Shown here: piece by piece, positions 46,201 to 53,110 of the stretch
Layout of the letters: the number at the start of each line of letters is the position of its first letter
Numbering within the stretch: the stretch's first letter is position 1
DNA from: Chitinophaga filiformis
GTDB taxonomy: Bacteria; Bacteroidota; Bacteroidia; Chitinophagales; Chitinophagaceae
Length of the DNA stretch: 64,000 bases
NCBI RefSeq assembly: GCF_021646545.1
Contig: NZ_JAKIRP010000016.1
Location: 124,001-188,000 of the forward strand
Reading direction: 5' to 3'
Position numbers and translations under genes: made by a program
Notes under the pieces: model-generated
Told to the model about the DNA's origin: nothing
The model's database searches: none
The model's input: the letters and a program-made list of their open reading frames with translations, nothing else

Positions 46201-48012
46201 AACATTGGAGGTAATGCTAACACTCCTTCCAATACGCTCAACTTCACTTACGATGGCACTAAGCCAAATGTAACGGCTGTAGTCGTACCTGTAAGTGCTT
46301 ACTATAAAGCAGGTGATGTACTGAACTTCACTTTATCCTTCAGTGAAAACATCAGCCTCAACACCGCAGGCGGTGCTCCTTATCTTAATGTTGTCCTTGG
46401 CTCAGGTACTGTGAGAGCTGATTACACTGTCGCTACCGCGAACAGCCTGTCATTCAGCTACACAGTACAACCAGGGGATATGGATCTGGACGGCATCGCA
46501 CTCGGTACGCTCAACTTAAATGGCAGCACCATTAAAGATGACGCAACGAATGACGCGATCCTTACCCTGAATAATGTGGGTAGCACTACCAACGTATTTG
46601 TTCACACAGGATCTCCATCAGTACAATTGTCTACTACTGCTGCAGCCCGCGTGAACGCTCCGTTTACAGTAACTGCTGTCTTCAATGAAGCAGTAACTGG
46701 TCTGGCAGCAGGCGACTTCACCGTGACCAACGGTACCGCCAGCGCTCTGCAAACAACAGACAATATCACTTACACATTAACGGTAACACCAGCTGCAGAA
46801 GGTGCTGTTACCATCCAGCTGCCAGCCGCTCAGGCACAGAACGTTGTGTCTAACGGCAACACAGCATCCAACACACTGACGCTTACTTACGACGCAACTG
46901 CACCAGCTATTGATGGCGGTCTGTCATTCAACATCCTGGAAAGAAGCGCAGTAGGTACACAGGTTGGTCAGGTAACCGCCACCGATGCATCAGGCATATT
47001 CCAGAACTGGACCATCGCATCTGATGATTCCAACGGCGCCTTCTCAATAGATGCCAATGGTAACATCCAGGTGGCCGATCAGGCTAAACTGAACAGCAAG
47101 GTGAACACCACCGTTACCCTGACTGTCACTGTCAGCGACGGATTGAACACCAGCGTTGCCGCACCGGTAACTATACAGGTGCTAATGGTGAACCAGTCTC
47201 CAACCCTCGACGCGATAGACAACGTAACGATCTGTCCCGATGGTCAGGAACACACCATCCAGCTGTCAGGCGCTTCTGCGGTTGAGCCAGGTCAGACTTA
47301 TGGCTTCACCATCATCACCGACAAAGCGGCCAACTTCGACAAGCTGAGCGTAAGCGCAGCAGGTCTCATCACTTACCAGCTGAAGAGCAGCGCAACCGGT
47401 ACATCGGCAGTAACAGTTACCATCAGGGATAATGGTGGTATTGCAAACGGTGGTACTGATACATTACGCCGTTCCTTCAGTATTGAAGTGGCTACCCTGG
47501 GAGCAATCACTATCAGCAGCGATAAGGGCAACACCATCTCCAAAGGAGATATTGTACACCTCACCGCAACAGGTGGTACTACCTACCAGTGGGATAATGC
47601 CGATGGCATCATCAGTGGTCAGCAGAGCGCCGTACTGGAAGTAAGGCCAATGCAGAACACTACTTACCATGTTACCGCAAGCAACGACGCAGGCTGTACC
47701 AATACTGCTGACTTCACAGTTACAGTAGTGGCAGACTTCAAAGTAGATGCGGTAAATCTCCTGACGCCAAATGGCGATGGTAAGAATGATAAATGGGTGA
47801 TCCGTAACCTGGATAGCTATCCTAATAATGAAGTGAAGATCTTCGACCGCGCAGGCCGTCTTGTATATACCCGCAGGAATTACAGCAATGACTGGGATGG
47901 TACTATGAATGGCAGCCCGCTGGCTGAAGGCACTTACTACTATATCTTAACGATCGAAGGTGGTGCGAAAACAGCGAAAGGTTATATCACAATTGTTAGA
48001 GACAGAAATTAA
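40264..48012 (+). CDS. Giant Ig-repeat surface protein with T9SS type B sorting domain
   Basis: A 2582-residue secreted protein, presumably a cell-surface adhesin. Signal peptide ends at FEGFAQ. Residues 30-320 are an NHL-type propeller (repeats such as SALAVDNSNNLLAMEYN and NIVVDSHDNIYLTDF). Then several Ig-like domains, then an array of alternating A (118 residues, VTSVAVPANxYYxAG type) and B (96 residues, SVTLSTTA... NAPFTVTVTFSE type) domains: eight A and seven B, nt 42049-46899. A cadherin-like domain (DGGLSFNILERSAVGTQVGQ) and two more beta domains lead to the C-terminal CHU_C/type B sorting domain (LLTPNGDGKNDKW, NDWDG, EGTYYYIL). The next gene encodes the PorP/SprF partner. Confidence 0.95.
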   Translation: MNDTFTRGISRILLILFFMVAGFEGFAQYTKSSLETGGYYSAMAKDNSGNLYVVRYNSSTTNYEVAKYTNGTGTPQVIYSNLIDASANEIYSWGLAVNDLGDVFVTNPDQGTAWSIIKLAAPTYTASVIHTGNYYSALAVDNSNNLLAMEYNAGSQTYQLMRYPFGAEQLAGSPVWDGFTYPNDGAGNLITPATYPTNIVVDSHDNIYLTDFHENSGGRIVKLTAPGFGASQLASGRGFSSLAIDATDNFYTSEANPGDANKYEIVKYTDLTQTGQVLYSDLHQTTGTFFPWGLAIMPNGNIFANDGENGGEVVKLSPPNINVSGVVRASANPTNATSVTYTVTFSGSAAGVTTNAFTLVPTGVSGASITGVTGSGTTYTVTVNTGTGSGTIGLNVNGTGISPTVANAPYTGQVYIIDRVAPTGSILINGGASVTNNPNVTLTLTGSDANPPLQMAFSIDGGAYTTYEAFATTKALTLPSTEGTRTVDVRLRDAAGNIAGYSDDITLDLTAPNTTLTGTPPSSTNSTTATFTFTSNDASATFEASLDGGAYTAVVSPRTFTGLAEGAHTFSVRAVDPAGNVDATPAIYNWTIDATGPQITSVGVPANGYYRAGQNLDFKVRYNEPAIVDQTAGTPYINLIIGLDAVQVPYIGGTGTSELTFRYTVQQGEMDMDGISVQPLVQNNSGSIKDALGNDASTSLQNVANTTLVRVNTSIPSVTLSTVTPMPTNGAFTVTATFSEAVSGLTVSDFNVLNTTVSNLQTSDNITYTVLMTPSSDGTRNISLPSGAAVNIGGNPNTPSNTLTYTYDATAPTVTSVAVPANKYYRAGETLNFTVNFSENIILNTAGGTPSLRLTIGAIPVEATYTGTSGSNALTFSYTVVNGDMDMDGITVNALTLNGATLRDAATNNANLTLNNVAPTTGVFVNTAHPSVTISSAAPAIVNAPYTATITFSEAAFNFVASDITTSNASLSNLSTSDNITYTVLVTPTTDGTVTLNIAADVAENIAANGNSASNTLSRIYDVAPPSVTAVDVPVNGYYKAATIMDFTVHFSENITLNTSGGTPTLSLIIGSSTVNATYNGTSGTDGLNFSYTVVNGDMDMNGIQVSALLLNGSTIRDVANNNAILTLNNVANTAGVFVNTQHPSVTLSTTAPALVNVPYTVTVTFSEEVTGLTAGDFNVTNATVGTPATTNDITYTVLVTPTADGPVSISLPAGAAVNIGDNDNTASNTINNTYDGTVPTVTAVAVPANGYYKAGTTLDFIVRFSENITLNTSGGNPGLALTIGTATVNAAYTGLNGTDGLNFSYTVQSGDMDMDGIVINNLVLNGATIKDDATNNANLTLNNVGNTTLVRVNTSIPTVTLSTTAADPTNAPFTVTVTFSEAVTGLDLADFNVSNATLSSLNTADNITYTLLFFPASNGLTSISLPADATLNIGDNGNTASNTLTRVYDATAPTVTSVAVPANRYYVSGETLSFTVNFSEDIILNTTGGTPTLGLTIGTTAVQAAYAGTAGTDALVFTYTVANGDLDTDGITVNTLTLNGATIRDAATNNANLTLNNIAPTSGVLVDGTTPVVTAVTVPVNDYYNAGAPLNFTVRFNEPVIINTTGGTPTLALNIGGTVVNAAYTGTNGTDGLNFSYVVLDGQMDMDGIQVVSLNAAGSTIRDAATNDADLTLNNVGNTSGVFVNTAHPSVTISTTATASVNTPFTVDIAFSENVTGFTSADVAVTNGNASPVTVIDNAHYSIIVVPTTEGVVTVNIPANVAENIGHNGNIASNTLSITYDITKPTVTSVTVPADKYYNAGQVLNFTVNFDEDVNLNMPPAADPYLTLTIGAATVNATYAGASSARELNFSYTVVNGDQDMDGITVGTLVLNGSSIQDAADNDADLTLNNIGNTTQVRVNTTNPSVTLSSTANALVNAPFTVTATFSEAVTVLTASDFLVTNGALSGLSSPDNITYTITVTPTADGPVTIQVPANAVVNIGGNANTPSNTLNFTYDGTKPNVTAVVVPVSAYYKAGDVLNFTLSFSENISLNTAGGAPYLNVVLGSGTVRADYTVATANSLSFSYTVQPGDMDLDGIALGTLNLNGSTIKDDATNDAILTLNNVGSTTNVFVHTGSPSVQLSTTAAARVNAPFTVTAVFNEAVTGLAAGDFTVTNGTASALQTTDNITYTLTVTPAAEGAVTIQLPAAQAQNVVSNGNTASNTLTLTYDATAPAIDGGLSFNILERSAVGTQVGQVTATDASGIFQNWTIASDDSNGAFSIDANGNIQVADQAKLNSKVNTTVTLTVTVSDGLNTSVAAPVTIQVLMVNQSPTLDAIDNVTICPDGQEHTIQLSGASAVEPGQTYGFTIITDKAANFDKLSVSAAGLITYQLKSSATGTSAVTVTIRDNGGIANGGTDTLRRSFSIEVATLGAITISSDKGNTISKGDIVHLTATGGTTYQWDNADGIISGQQSAVLEVRPMQNTTYHVTASNDAGCTNTADFTVTVVADFKVDAVNLLTPNGDGKNDKWVIRNLDSYPNNEVKIFDRAGRLVYTRRNYSNDWDGTMNGSPLAEGTYYYILTIEGGAKTAKGYITIVRDRN
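42049..46899 (+). repeat. Tandem Ig-like repeat array in the adhesin gene
   Basis: A-B units start at 42049, 42694, (43336, 43980 approximate), 44620, then 44974, 45616 and 46261. The period is 642-645 bases except 44620-44974 (354), where the B domain is absent. Confidence 0.9.
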
Positions 48013-48032
48013 TCCGGTAACAACTATTTATT

Positions 48033-48956
48033 ATGAGCAAAAAACTAAATATACGTTCGTTCATTGTCAGCAGCCTTTTATTGGCTGCTGGCATTAACAA
48101 CCAGGTCGTTGGCCAGTCGCTCAGTAATGCAAAGGCTTTACTGGAGCCATCTGCTACCCAGTACTTCCAGAACCAGTACCTGGCTAACCCTGCTATGGCA
48201 GGGATCGAGAAAGGGCTACACCTGAATGCAGCATACCGCAATCAGTGGAATGGCATCGAAGGAGCTCCGGTCACCAAGTTCTTCTCTGCCGACTATGCCG
48301 TAGGTAACAGGGTGGGCGCAGGCTTACACGTCTTTAACGACGTGGCAGGCCTCATCAACAGAACACGTGTTGGCCTCACCTATGCTTATCACCTGCCGCT
48401 GACCAATCCTGACCAGCAACTGCACTTCGGTCTGTCGCTGGCATGGAACGTACAACGCATTGATTATAAGAACCTGAATGGCGACCCGAACGATCCTTCC
48501 GTAAGTGGATTCAACCGCCGCGACAATTACTTCGAAGCAGAGTACGGTATGGCCTACACAGATACAAAGCTGACCATCCAGGCATCCCTGCCCAACGTAA
48601 GAAGTCTCTTTACCGGCGACGATAAGGAAGTAGACGGCGGTGGTATCTTCTTTACAGCAGCCTCCTACAGGTTTGCGGTGAATGAAGCGATCACTTCTAT
48701 AGAGCCGAAGGTCTGCTACCGTGGCGTACGTGGTTTTGACAATATTCTCGATGCAGGCGTTAACGTCTCCTTCCTGAATGATGTGGCCAACGTCATGGCG
48801 ATGTATCACACCACAAAGAGCGTAACAGCGGGTGTTGGCGTGAATATCCTGAAAACGGTAGGCATACAGGCGATGTATACCACCCAGACAGGAGGCATCA
48901 AGACCTACGTTGACGGTACCTTTGAAATAGGCGCTACCGTCCACCTGTTCAGATAG
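48033..48956 (+). CDS. PorP/SprF family type IX secretion membrane protein
   Basis: A 307-residue outer-membrane beta-barrel that serves as partner of T9SS type B cargo. After a signal peptide (LAAGINNQVVGQS) the family start appears: ATQYFQNQYLANPAMAGIEKGLHLNAAYRNQWNGIEGAP in parts (QNQYLANPAMAG, AAYRNQWNGIEGAP). Further family blocks: GNRVGAGLHVFNDVAG, HFGLSLAWNVQRIDY and the terminal ITYTQTGG-like MYTTQTGGIKTYVDG. Twenty bases after the adhesin gene, and terminated by a strong hairpin. The pairing implies that this SprF-like protein helps to export or anchor the adhesin. Confidence 0.95.
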   Translation: MSKKLNIRSFIVSSLLLAAGINNQVVGQSLSNAKALLEPSATQYFQNQYLANPAMAGIEKGLHLNAAYRNQWNGIEGAPVTKFFSADYAVGNRVGAGLHVFNDVAGLINRTRVGLTYAYHLPLTNPDQQLHFGLSLAWNVQRIDYKNLNGDPNDPSVSGFNRRDNYFEAEYGMAYTDTKLTIQASLPNVRSLFTGDDKEVDGGGIFFTAASYRFAVNEAITSIEPKVCYRGVRGFDNILDAGVNVSFLNDVANVMAMYHTTKSVTAGVGVNILKTVGIQAMYTTQTGGIKTYVDGTFEIGATVHLFR

Positions 48957-48976
48957 TAAGATTGAATAAAAAGTGA

Positions 48977-49014
48977 GAGCCTGTCCCGGTCATACCAGGG
49001 CAGGCTCTTTTTTT
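48977..49014 (+). terminator. Terminator of the adhesin operon
   Basis: GAGCCTGTCC with GGGCAGGCTC (one wobble/bulge) and a run of seven T. Confidence 0.88.
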
Positions 49015-49209
49015 ATGATCATTATCAGCCAGCCAGATTTATAAAAAAATCTTAATTTTAACCGGTGAATTTGAAAATCTATACCTTTTCTGAAATAATT
49101 TCGCCAATTTGTACAGATTATCAGGTAATTAGTATGCGAACACTGTAAGGGGGAAACCTCCGGGGATTGTGCTATGATACCTTCAAACAAAAGATTTACA
49201 CTGTAGAAT

Positions 49210-50193
49210 ATGAGTAACAAACCGACTGACTTCACGTGGAGTAATGAGCCGAACCCACATCATGTTAGAGTAAGGCAGATCCTGAAACAACATCCTGATG
49301 TAAAGGAACTTATAGGGAAAAACCCCTATACGATTTATATGATCATCGGCCTGGTAGCAGCACAGGTTGGGCTTTCTTATTGGCTACGTGACGCCTCCTG
49401 GTGGTTGATCTTCCTGGTAGCCTATGCCGTAGGCGCCTTTATCAGCCATGCATTGTGGGTGATGATCCACGAGACCGCCCATGGACTCATATTTAAAGGA
49501 AAAGCACCGAACCTGTTTGCCGGCATGATCGCAAACTGGCCGCATATATTTCCCAGCTCCGTTTCTTTTCAGCGCTATCACCTGAAGCACCATGCCCATC
49601 AGGGAGAGCATGACCTGGATGCTGACCTGCCTGATTTCTGGGAGGCAGCCCTGGTGAGCAACAATCCGATCAAAAAGATGTTGTGGTTCCTTTTCTTCCC
49701 CGTATTCCAGATCTGTCGTACCGCCAGGTTAAACATTTCCCTGCTGGACCGCTGGATCGTGGTGAACTGGATCGTACAGATCGCTTTCGACGTGGCAATT
49801 GTGGTCTTCCTCGGACCTAAAGCCCTGCTTTACATGCTGATCAGTTTCTTCTTTTCCGTAGGCCTCCACCCGTTGGGCGCCCGCTGGATACAGGAACACT
49901 ACCTGACGCTGGACCCAATCCAGGAAACGTACAGTTATTATGGCCCGCTGAACACCGTAGCCTTTAACGTAGGGTACCATAACGAACACCACGACTTTCC
50001 ATCCATTCCATGGAATAAATTACCACAGATCAAAAGTAAAGCGCCTGCCTTCTACGACACATTGCTGTCGCACGCATCATGGACCAAGCTATTCTTTACC
50101 TTCATTTTTGATCCGAAATTGTCGCTTTACTCCCGTGTATTAAGAAAGGAAAAAGTGAAAATCAACAAGGAAACAGAAACCGCAGCGGCCTAA
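49210..50193 (+). CDS. DES1-like sphingolipid (dihydroceramide) desaturase
   Basis: A membrane di-iron desaturase of 327 residues. The sequence resembles eukaryotic sphingolipid delta4-desaturase over its whole length: the N-terminal DFTWSNEPNPHHVRVRQILKQHP matches the special N-terminal domain of DES1, the three histidine boxes are H87ETAH91, H124LKHH128 and N258EHHD262, and ETYSYYGPLN and FNVGYHNEHHDFP near the third box are typical of DES1 (from memory). Two pairs of membrane helices lie between. The expected reaction is introduction of a trans double bond at C4 of dihydroceramide. Bacteroidota make dihydroceramides, so substrate is at hand. Single gene with terminator. Confidence 0.88.
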   Translation: MSNKPTDFTWSNEPNPHHVRVRQILKQHPDVKELIGKNPYTIYMIIGLVAAQVGLSYWLRDASWWLIFLVAYAVGAFISHALWVMIHETAHGLIFKGKAPNLFAGMIANWPHIFPSSVSFQRYHLKHHAHQGEHDLDADLPDFWEAALVSNNPIKKMLWFLFFPVFQICRTARLNISLLDRWIVVNWIVQIAFDVAIVVFLGPKALLYMLISFFFSVGLHPLGARWIQEHYLTLDPIQETYSYYGPLNTVAFNVGYHNEHHDFPSIPWNKLPQIKSKAPAFYDTLLSHASWTKLFFTFIFDPKLSLYSRVLRKEKVKINKETETAAA

Positions 50194-50213
50194 AAATCAT
50201 TGCTTTATATAGA

Positions 50214-50244
50214 AAAGGACGGTCTTAATGGGCCGTCCTTTTTT
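50214..50244 (+). terminator. Terminator after the desaturase gene
   Basis: AAGGACGG with CCGTCCTT around a TCTTAATGGG loop, followed by T-run. Confidence 0.85.
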
Positions 50245-50254
50245 TATGGGATAT

Positions 50255-50430
50255 TATCCAGTAACCAAACAACATTGAATCAACCCGGGAAGGGTTGTGT
50301 GTTTGTAGCCCGGGGTTTTACCCCGGGAATCCGGTAACCACAACAAAACATCGATCAACCCCGCTAGGGGTTGTGTGTTTGTAGCCCGGGGTTTTAACCC
50401 CGGGAATCCGGTAACCACAACAAAACGTCG
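50255..50430. repeat. Two tandem REP-like elements with double hairpins
   Basis: Copy 1 (50279-50353, 75 bp) and copy 2 (50354-50430, 77 bp), with a partial tail copy at 50255-50278. Each copy carries a small palindrome (CAACCC...GGGTTG; CAACCCC...GGGGTTG in copy 2) and a large one (CCCGGGG...CCCCGGG), then the common tail ATCCGGTAACCACAACAAAA. Stem changes between copies are compensated, so pairing is conserved. Confidence 0.85.
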
Positions 50431-50445
50431 ATCCGGAATAATCCC

Positions 50446-52395
50446 CTACAACTGCTGTATTATAAATTCATGCCTTCCGCTGCTAACCCCCTCTTTCCGT
50501 TGCAACAGCAGGCGGGTTATCTGCCGGTGGGACCAGTTATCTGCCAACCGCTTTTCATCCGGGGCACTACAATCTATCTGCTCCTTTTTAACATTCCAGA
50601 TGTCCGCATCATATTCCAGTATCACCGGCCTTTCTCCGGGTATATTAAACCGGATAGTACCTCGCTGTATATCTACCGGGCAAACCGTCATAAACGTTTG
50701 TGTCAGCGTTGCAGCTGCATTCAGCACAAAATCGTCCGTAACCCTTACCCTGTTCTGCTGCCGGTCCATGGTCACATCCCGCTTCCATTGGTTTACGCCA
50801 GCCCCCGGCCCATAAGCTCCGGCAATATCCATATGCAGGGTAACATTATTGCCGTCTTTCACGTATTGCACCTCCCTGGCGCCGAATTTCCTGCCAGCAC
50901 TTTGCTGCACCCCATTTATAGTGGGCAGATTATGATAAGCTGAACTGTTATACCAGAGCTGGTAACGTTCTTTTGAGAAGGTCTTAGCGGTATAGGTGCC
51001 CAGCCCTGCATCTATAATAACGGGTTGCCCGGAGGCAAATACAATGAAATCGCCCACATCATTGTGATTATGACTTTCGCCATTATGCCCGGCGTGGGAG
51101 GCAACGAACAATCCTTTATCCGTCCTTGCCGCCATCAGTTGAATACTTTCCAGCCAGACATCCGGGATAGCCGGCGCCTGGCCCTTGCTATTGCTGCAGT
51201 CAGTCCAGGCCTGCATATTGAACAACATCCTGGGTTTGGCAAAATCTCCGGAAATGGGTGTTCTTACCGGATATTGATGAAAAGCCCAGGCGCCAAAGCT
51301 GGTCAGCGTAGTATCCCGCAGGGCTCGTCCCATACGGTACAACAGTAAACCATCTGTACTGATCACGGGCGAAGCGTCAGCAACGTTGATATAATAACTG
51401 CCGGCGATATACATTTTATAGATATAAGCGGCCATGTTCGCTATGATAGGCGCATTATAGATCGTCAGTTTACCGCCGGTAGCGCTTTCCAGGATCGTCA
51501 GGCCATCAAACAGTCTGCCTGTTGCGCCCGACCAGTAAACAGGTCCTTCATCTATCGCACCATCATCTCCGATAAAATTGACGTAATGATCGAGCAGATG
51601 CAGTGCATGCTCCAGCTCACTGATCCGCCGTTCAGGATCTTTTTCCAGTAACAGCAGGCTGGTCATCCAGTTGCTGATCACCCACGGATTCCAGTTATTA
51701 ATGGGATATTCTTTTGTGCCTTTCTTCAGGTAAAAATATCTATCGCTGTCTTTCTCCAGTGGCGCCAGCATTCTTCTGTTTACCTCGTAGTAGATGCGCT
51801 TACGCAACAATATCGAGTAAGCATCCAGTTGCTTACCCAGCAGATAATCGGTAAGGGCAAGCACAGTGGCAGTTTCACTCACAAACAGGTCCACCGAAGG
51901 ATCTTCGACATCTGCCAGGTTGATGCCTGCTTTCTGCAGATAGAGGTGCCCTGGCGTTCCCCAGTAACTCTCTTCACATAAAGACCAGATGCCGTTTATG
52001 ATAGCATTCATAAAGCGGCCTTTCTGTTCTATAGACTCAGCCACCGCCATTGTAAACAGCTGGTCCCTTTTTCTGAAAGAAACTTCTTCATAGTGTGAGC
52101 GGTCGCCACTTTGCTGATATTCCATCATCATGGTGGCGGGAATAGCCACAAAAGGGATCTTCTGGTATACTTCCGCCTGCCTCATAATGCTCTGACGGAC
52201 GGAGTCGGGCAACACTTTCTGCCATTCCGCAATACTTACAGGAAAAGGATGCCATAGAGCTTTAGGTAGCAAGGCATCGGCGATCTCCTGCCGGGAAAAT
52301 CTGCTTAACAGGTTACGGGGTGTCTGGGCTGCTGTTTGAACAGACATCATATTGAATGATATCAGCAGTAACAGGGATGAAATAATATTTGTCAT
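50446..52395 (-). CDS. Secreted heparinase II/III family protein
   Basis: A predicted polysaccharide lyase of 649 residues. The start at 52395 gives the signal ISSLLLLISFNMMSVQTAAQ; an ATG at 52482 adds 29 residues. An alpha/alpha toroid covers residues 30-380 (repeated helices such as LFTMAVAESIEQKGRFMNAI and ELEHALHLLDHYVNF); the catalytic region is followed by a beta sheet domain with the family marks GHNGESHNHNDVGDFIVFASG (in parts: GESHNHNDVGDF) and YNSSAYHNLPTINGVQQ. Lyase substrates in the family include heparin, alginate and other uronic acid polymers; no PUL genes are near, so the substrate is open. Confidence 0.88.
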   Translation of the reverse strand: MTNIISSLLLLISFNMMSVQTAAQTPRNLLSRFSRQEIADALLPKALWHPFPVSIAEWQKVLPDSVRQSIMRQAEVYQKIPFVAIPATMMMEYQQSGDRSHYEEVSFRKRDQLFTMAVAESIEQKGRFMNAIINGIWSLCEESYWGTPGHLYLQKAGINLADVEDPSVDLFVSETATVLALTDYLLGKQLDAYSILLRKRIYYEVNRRMLAPLEKDSDRYFYLKKGTKEYPINNWNPWVISNWMTSLLLLEKDPERRISELEHALHLLDHYVNFIGDDGAIDEGPVYWSGATGRLFDGLTILESATGGKLTIYNAPIIANMAAYIYKMYIAGSYYINVADASPVISTDGLLLYRMGRALRDTTLTSFGAWAFHQYPVRTPISGDFAKPRMLFNMQAWTDCSNSKGQAPAIPDVWLESIQLMAARTDKGLFVASHAGHNGESHNHNDVGDFIVFASGQPVIIDAGLGTYTAKTFSKERYQLWYNSSAYHNLPTINGVQQSAGRKFGAREVQYVKDGNNVTLHMDIAGAYGPGAGVNQWKRDVTMDRQQNRVRVTDDFVLNAAATLTQTFMTVCPVDIQRGTIRFNIPGERPVILEYDADIWNVKKEQIDCSAPDEKRLADNWSHRQITRLLLQRKEGVSSGRHEFIIQQL

Positions 52396-52531
52396 TACTT
52401 GTGATTCTCTTACCAACAGGTCGTCCTTCCCTACCGACAGGAAACGCCTGTTGACCGATTCCGAAAAAAGTAGTGCCTTCAACGCTGGTAACTTCGTACC
52501 ACATTCTCAAAAAACACTAAACCAATGAGTC

Positions 52532-53068
52532 ATGAAAAAGATTTTTTTTGCAGCAGGCGTATTGCTCATGTCAGTTAACATAACATTTGCACATACTCAG
52601 GGCGAAGGTAAAAAAACTAAAGCGGAGAGAAAGGAAATACGCAGGGAAAACAATGCGGACGTGAGTATTTTTACAAAGAACCAGTTCTATCAGGATTTCC
52701 CAACAGCGACTAATATACGCTACGAGAAAACAAACTATTTCGAGGAAGTATCCTTTACGATGGATCAAAAAGATATGAGAGCTTACTATGATATCCATAG
52801 TAACCTCGTCGGCACAACGGAAACCAAGACATTGGCTGACCTGCCTGAAAATGCTCAACGTACCCTTCAGAAAAAATACGGCGACTACAAGGTAGAAAGG
52901 GCGTTCCTGTACGATGACAATGAAGCCAACGAAACGGATATGACTTTATTTGATATGGCATTTGACGATGCCGATAACTATTTCGTAGAATTAAGAAAGA
53001 ACAGTGAAGTACTAATTGTTAAGGTTGACATGGCAGGGAATGTTTCATTCTTCAAGTCCATTAAGTGA
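52532..53068 (+). CDS. PepSY-like (DUF2874-type) secreted protein
   Basis: A small secreted protein of 178 residues. Signal peptide MKKIFFAAGVLLMSVNITFA. Then a charged linker (KKTKAERKEIRRENN), then a PepSY/BLIP-like fold with FYQDFPTATNIRYEKTNYFEEVSFTMD in parts (FPTATNIRYEKTNYFEEVSF), LADLPENAQRTLQKKYGDYKVERAF and ADNYFVELRKNSEVLIVKVD. The pattern P-x-A-x-x-x-(I/L)-x-x-x-Y is typical of the beta-lactamase-inhibitor-like PepSY family. Function unknown. Terminator 53075-53106. Confidence 0.8.
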   Translation: MKKIFFAAGVLLMSVNITFAHTQGEGKKTKAERKEIRRENNADVSIFTKNQFYQDFPTATNIRYEKTNYFEEVSFTMDQKDMRAYYDIHSNLVGTTETKTLADLPENAQRTLQKKYGDYKVERAFLYDDNEANETDMTLFDMAFDDADNYFVELRKNSEVLIVKVDMAGNVSFFKSIK

Positions 53069-53074
53069 TGAATG

Positions 53075-53106
53075 AAAAAGGCGTCCGGTTTAGTGGACGC
53101 CTTTTT
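53075..53106. terminator. Bidirectional terminator
   Basis: AAAAAGGCGTCC and GGACGCCTTTTT around GGTTTAGT. Confidence 0.88.
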
Positions 53107-53110
53107 GTAT

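Noticed and set aside
50255..50430. CRISPR array
   Set aside because: Copies are adjacent without spacers and the unit is 75-77 bases with internal hairpins.
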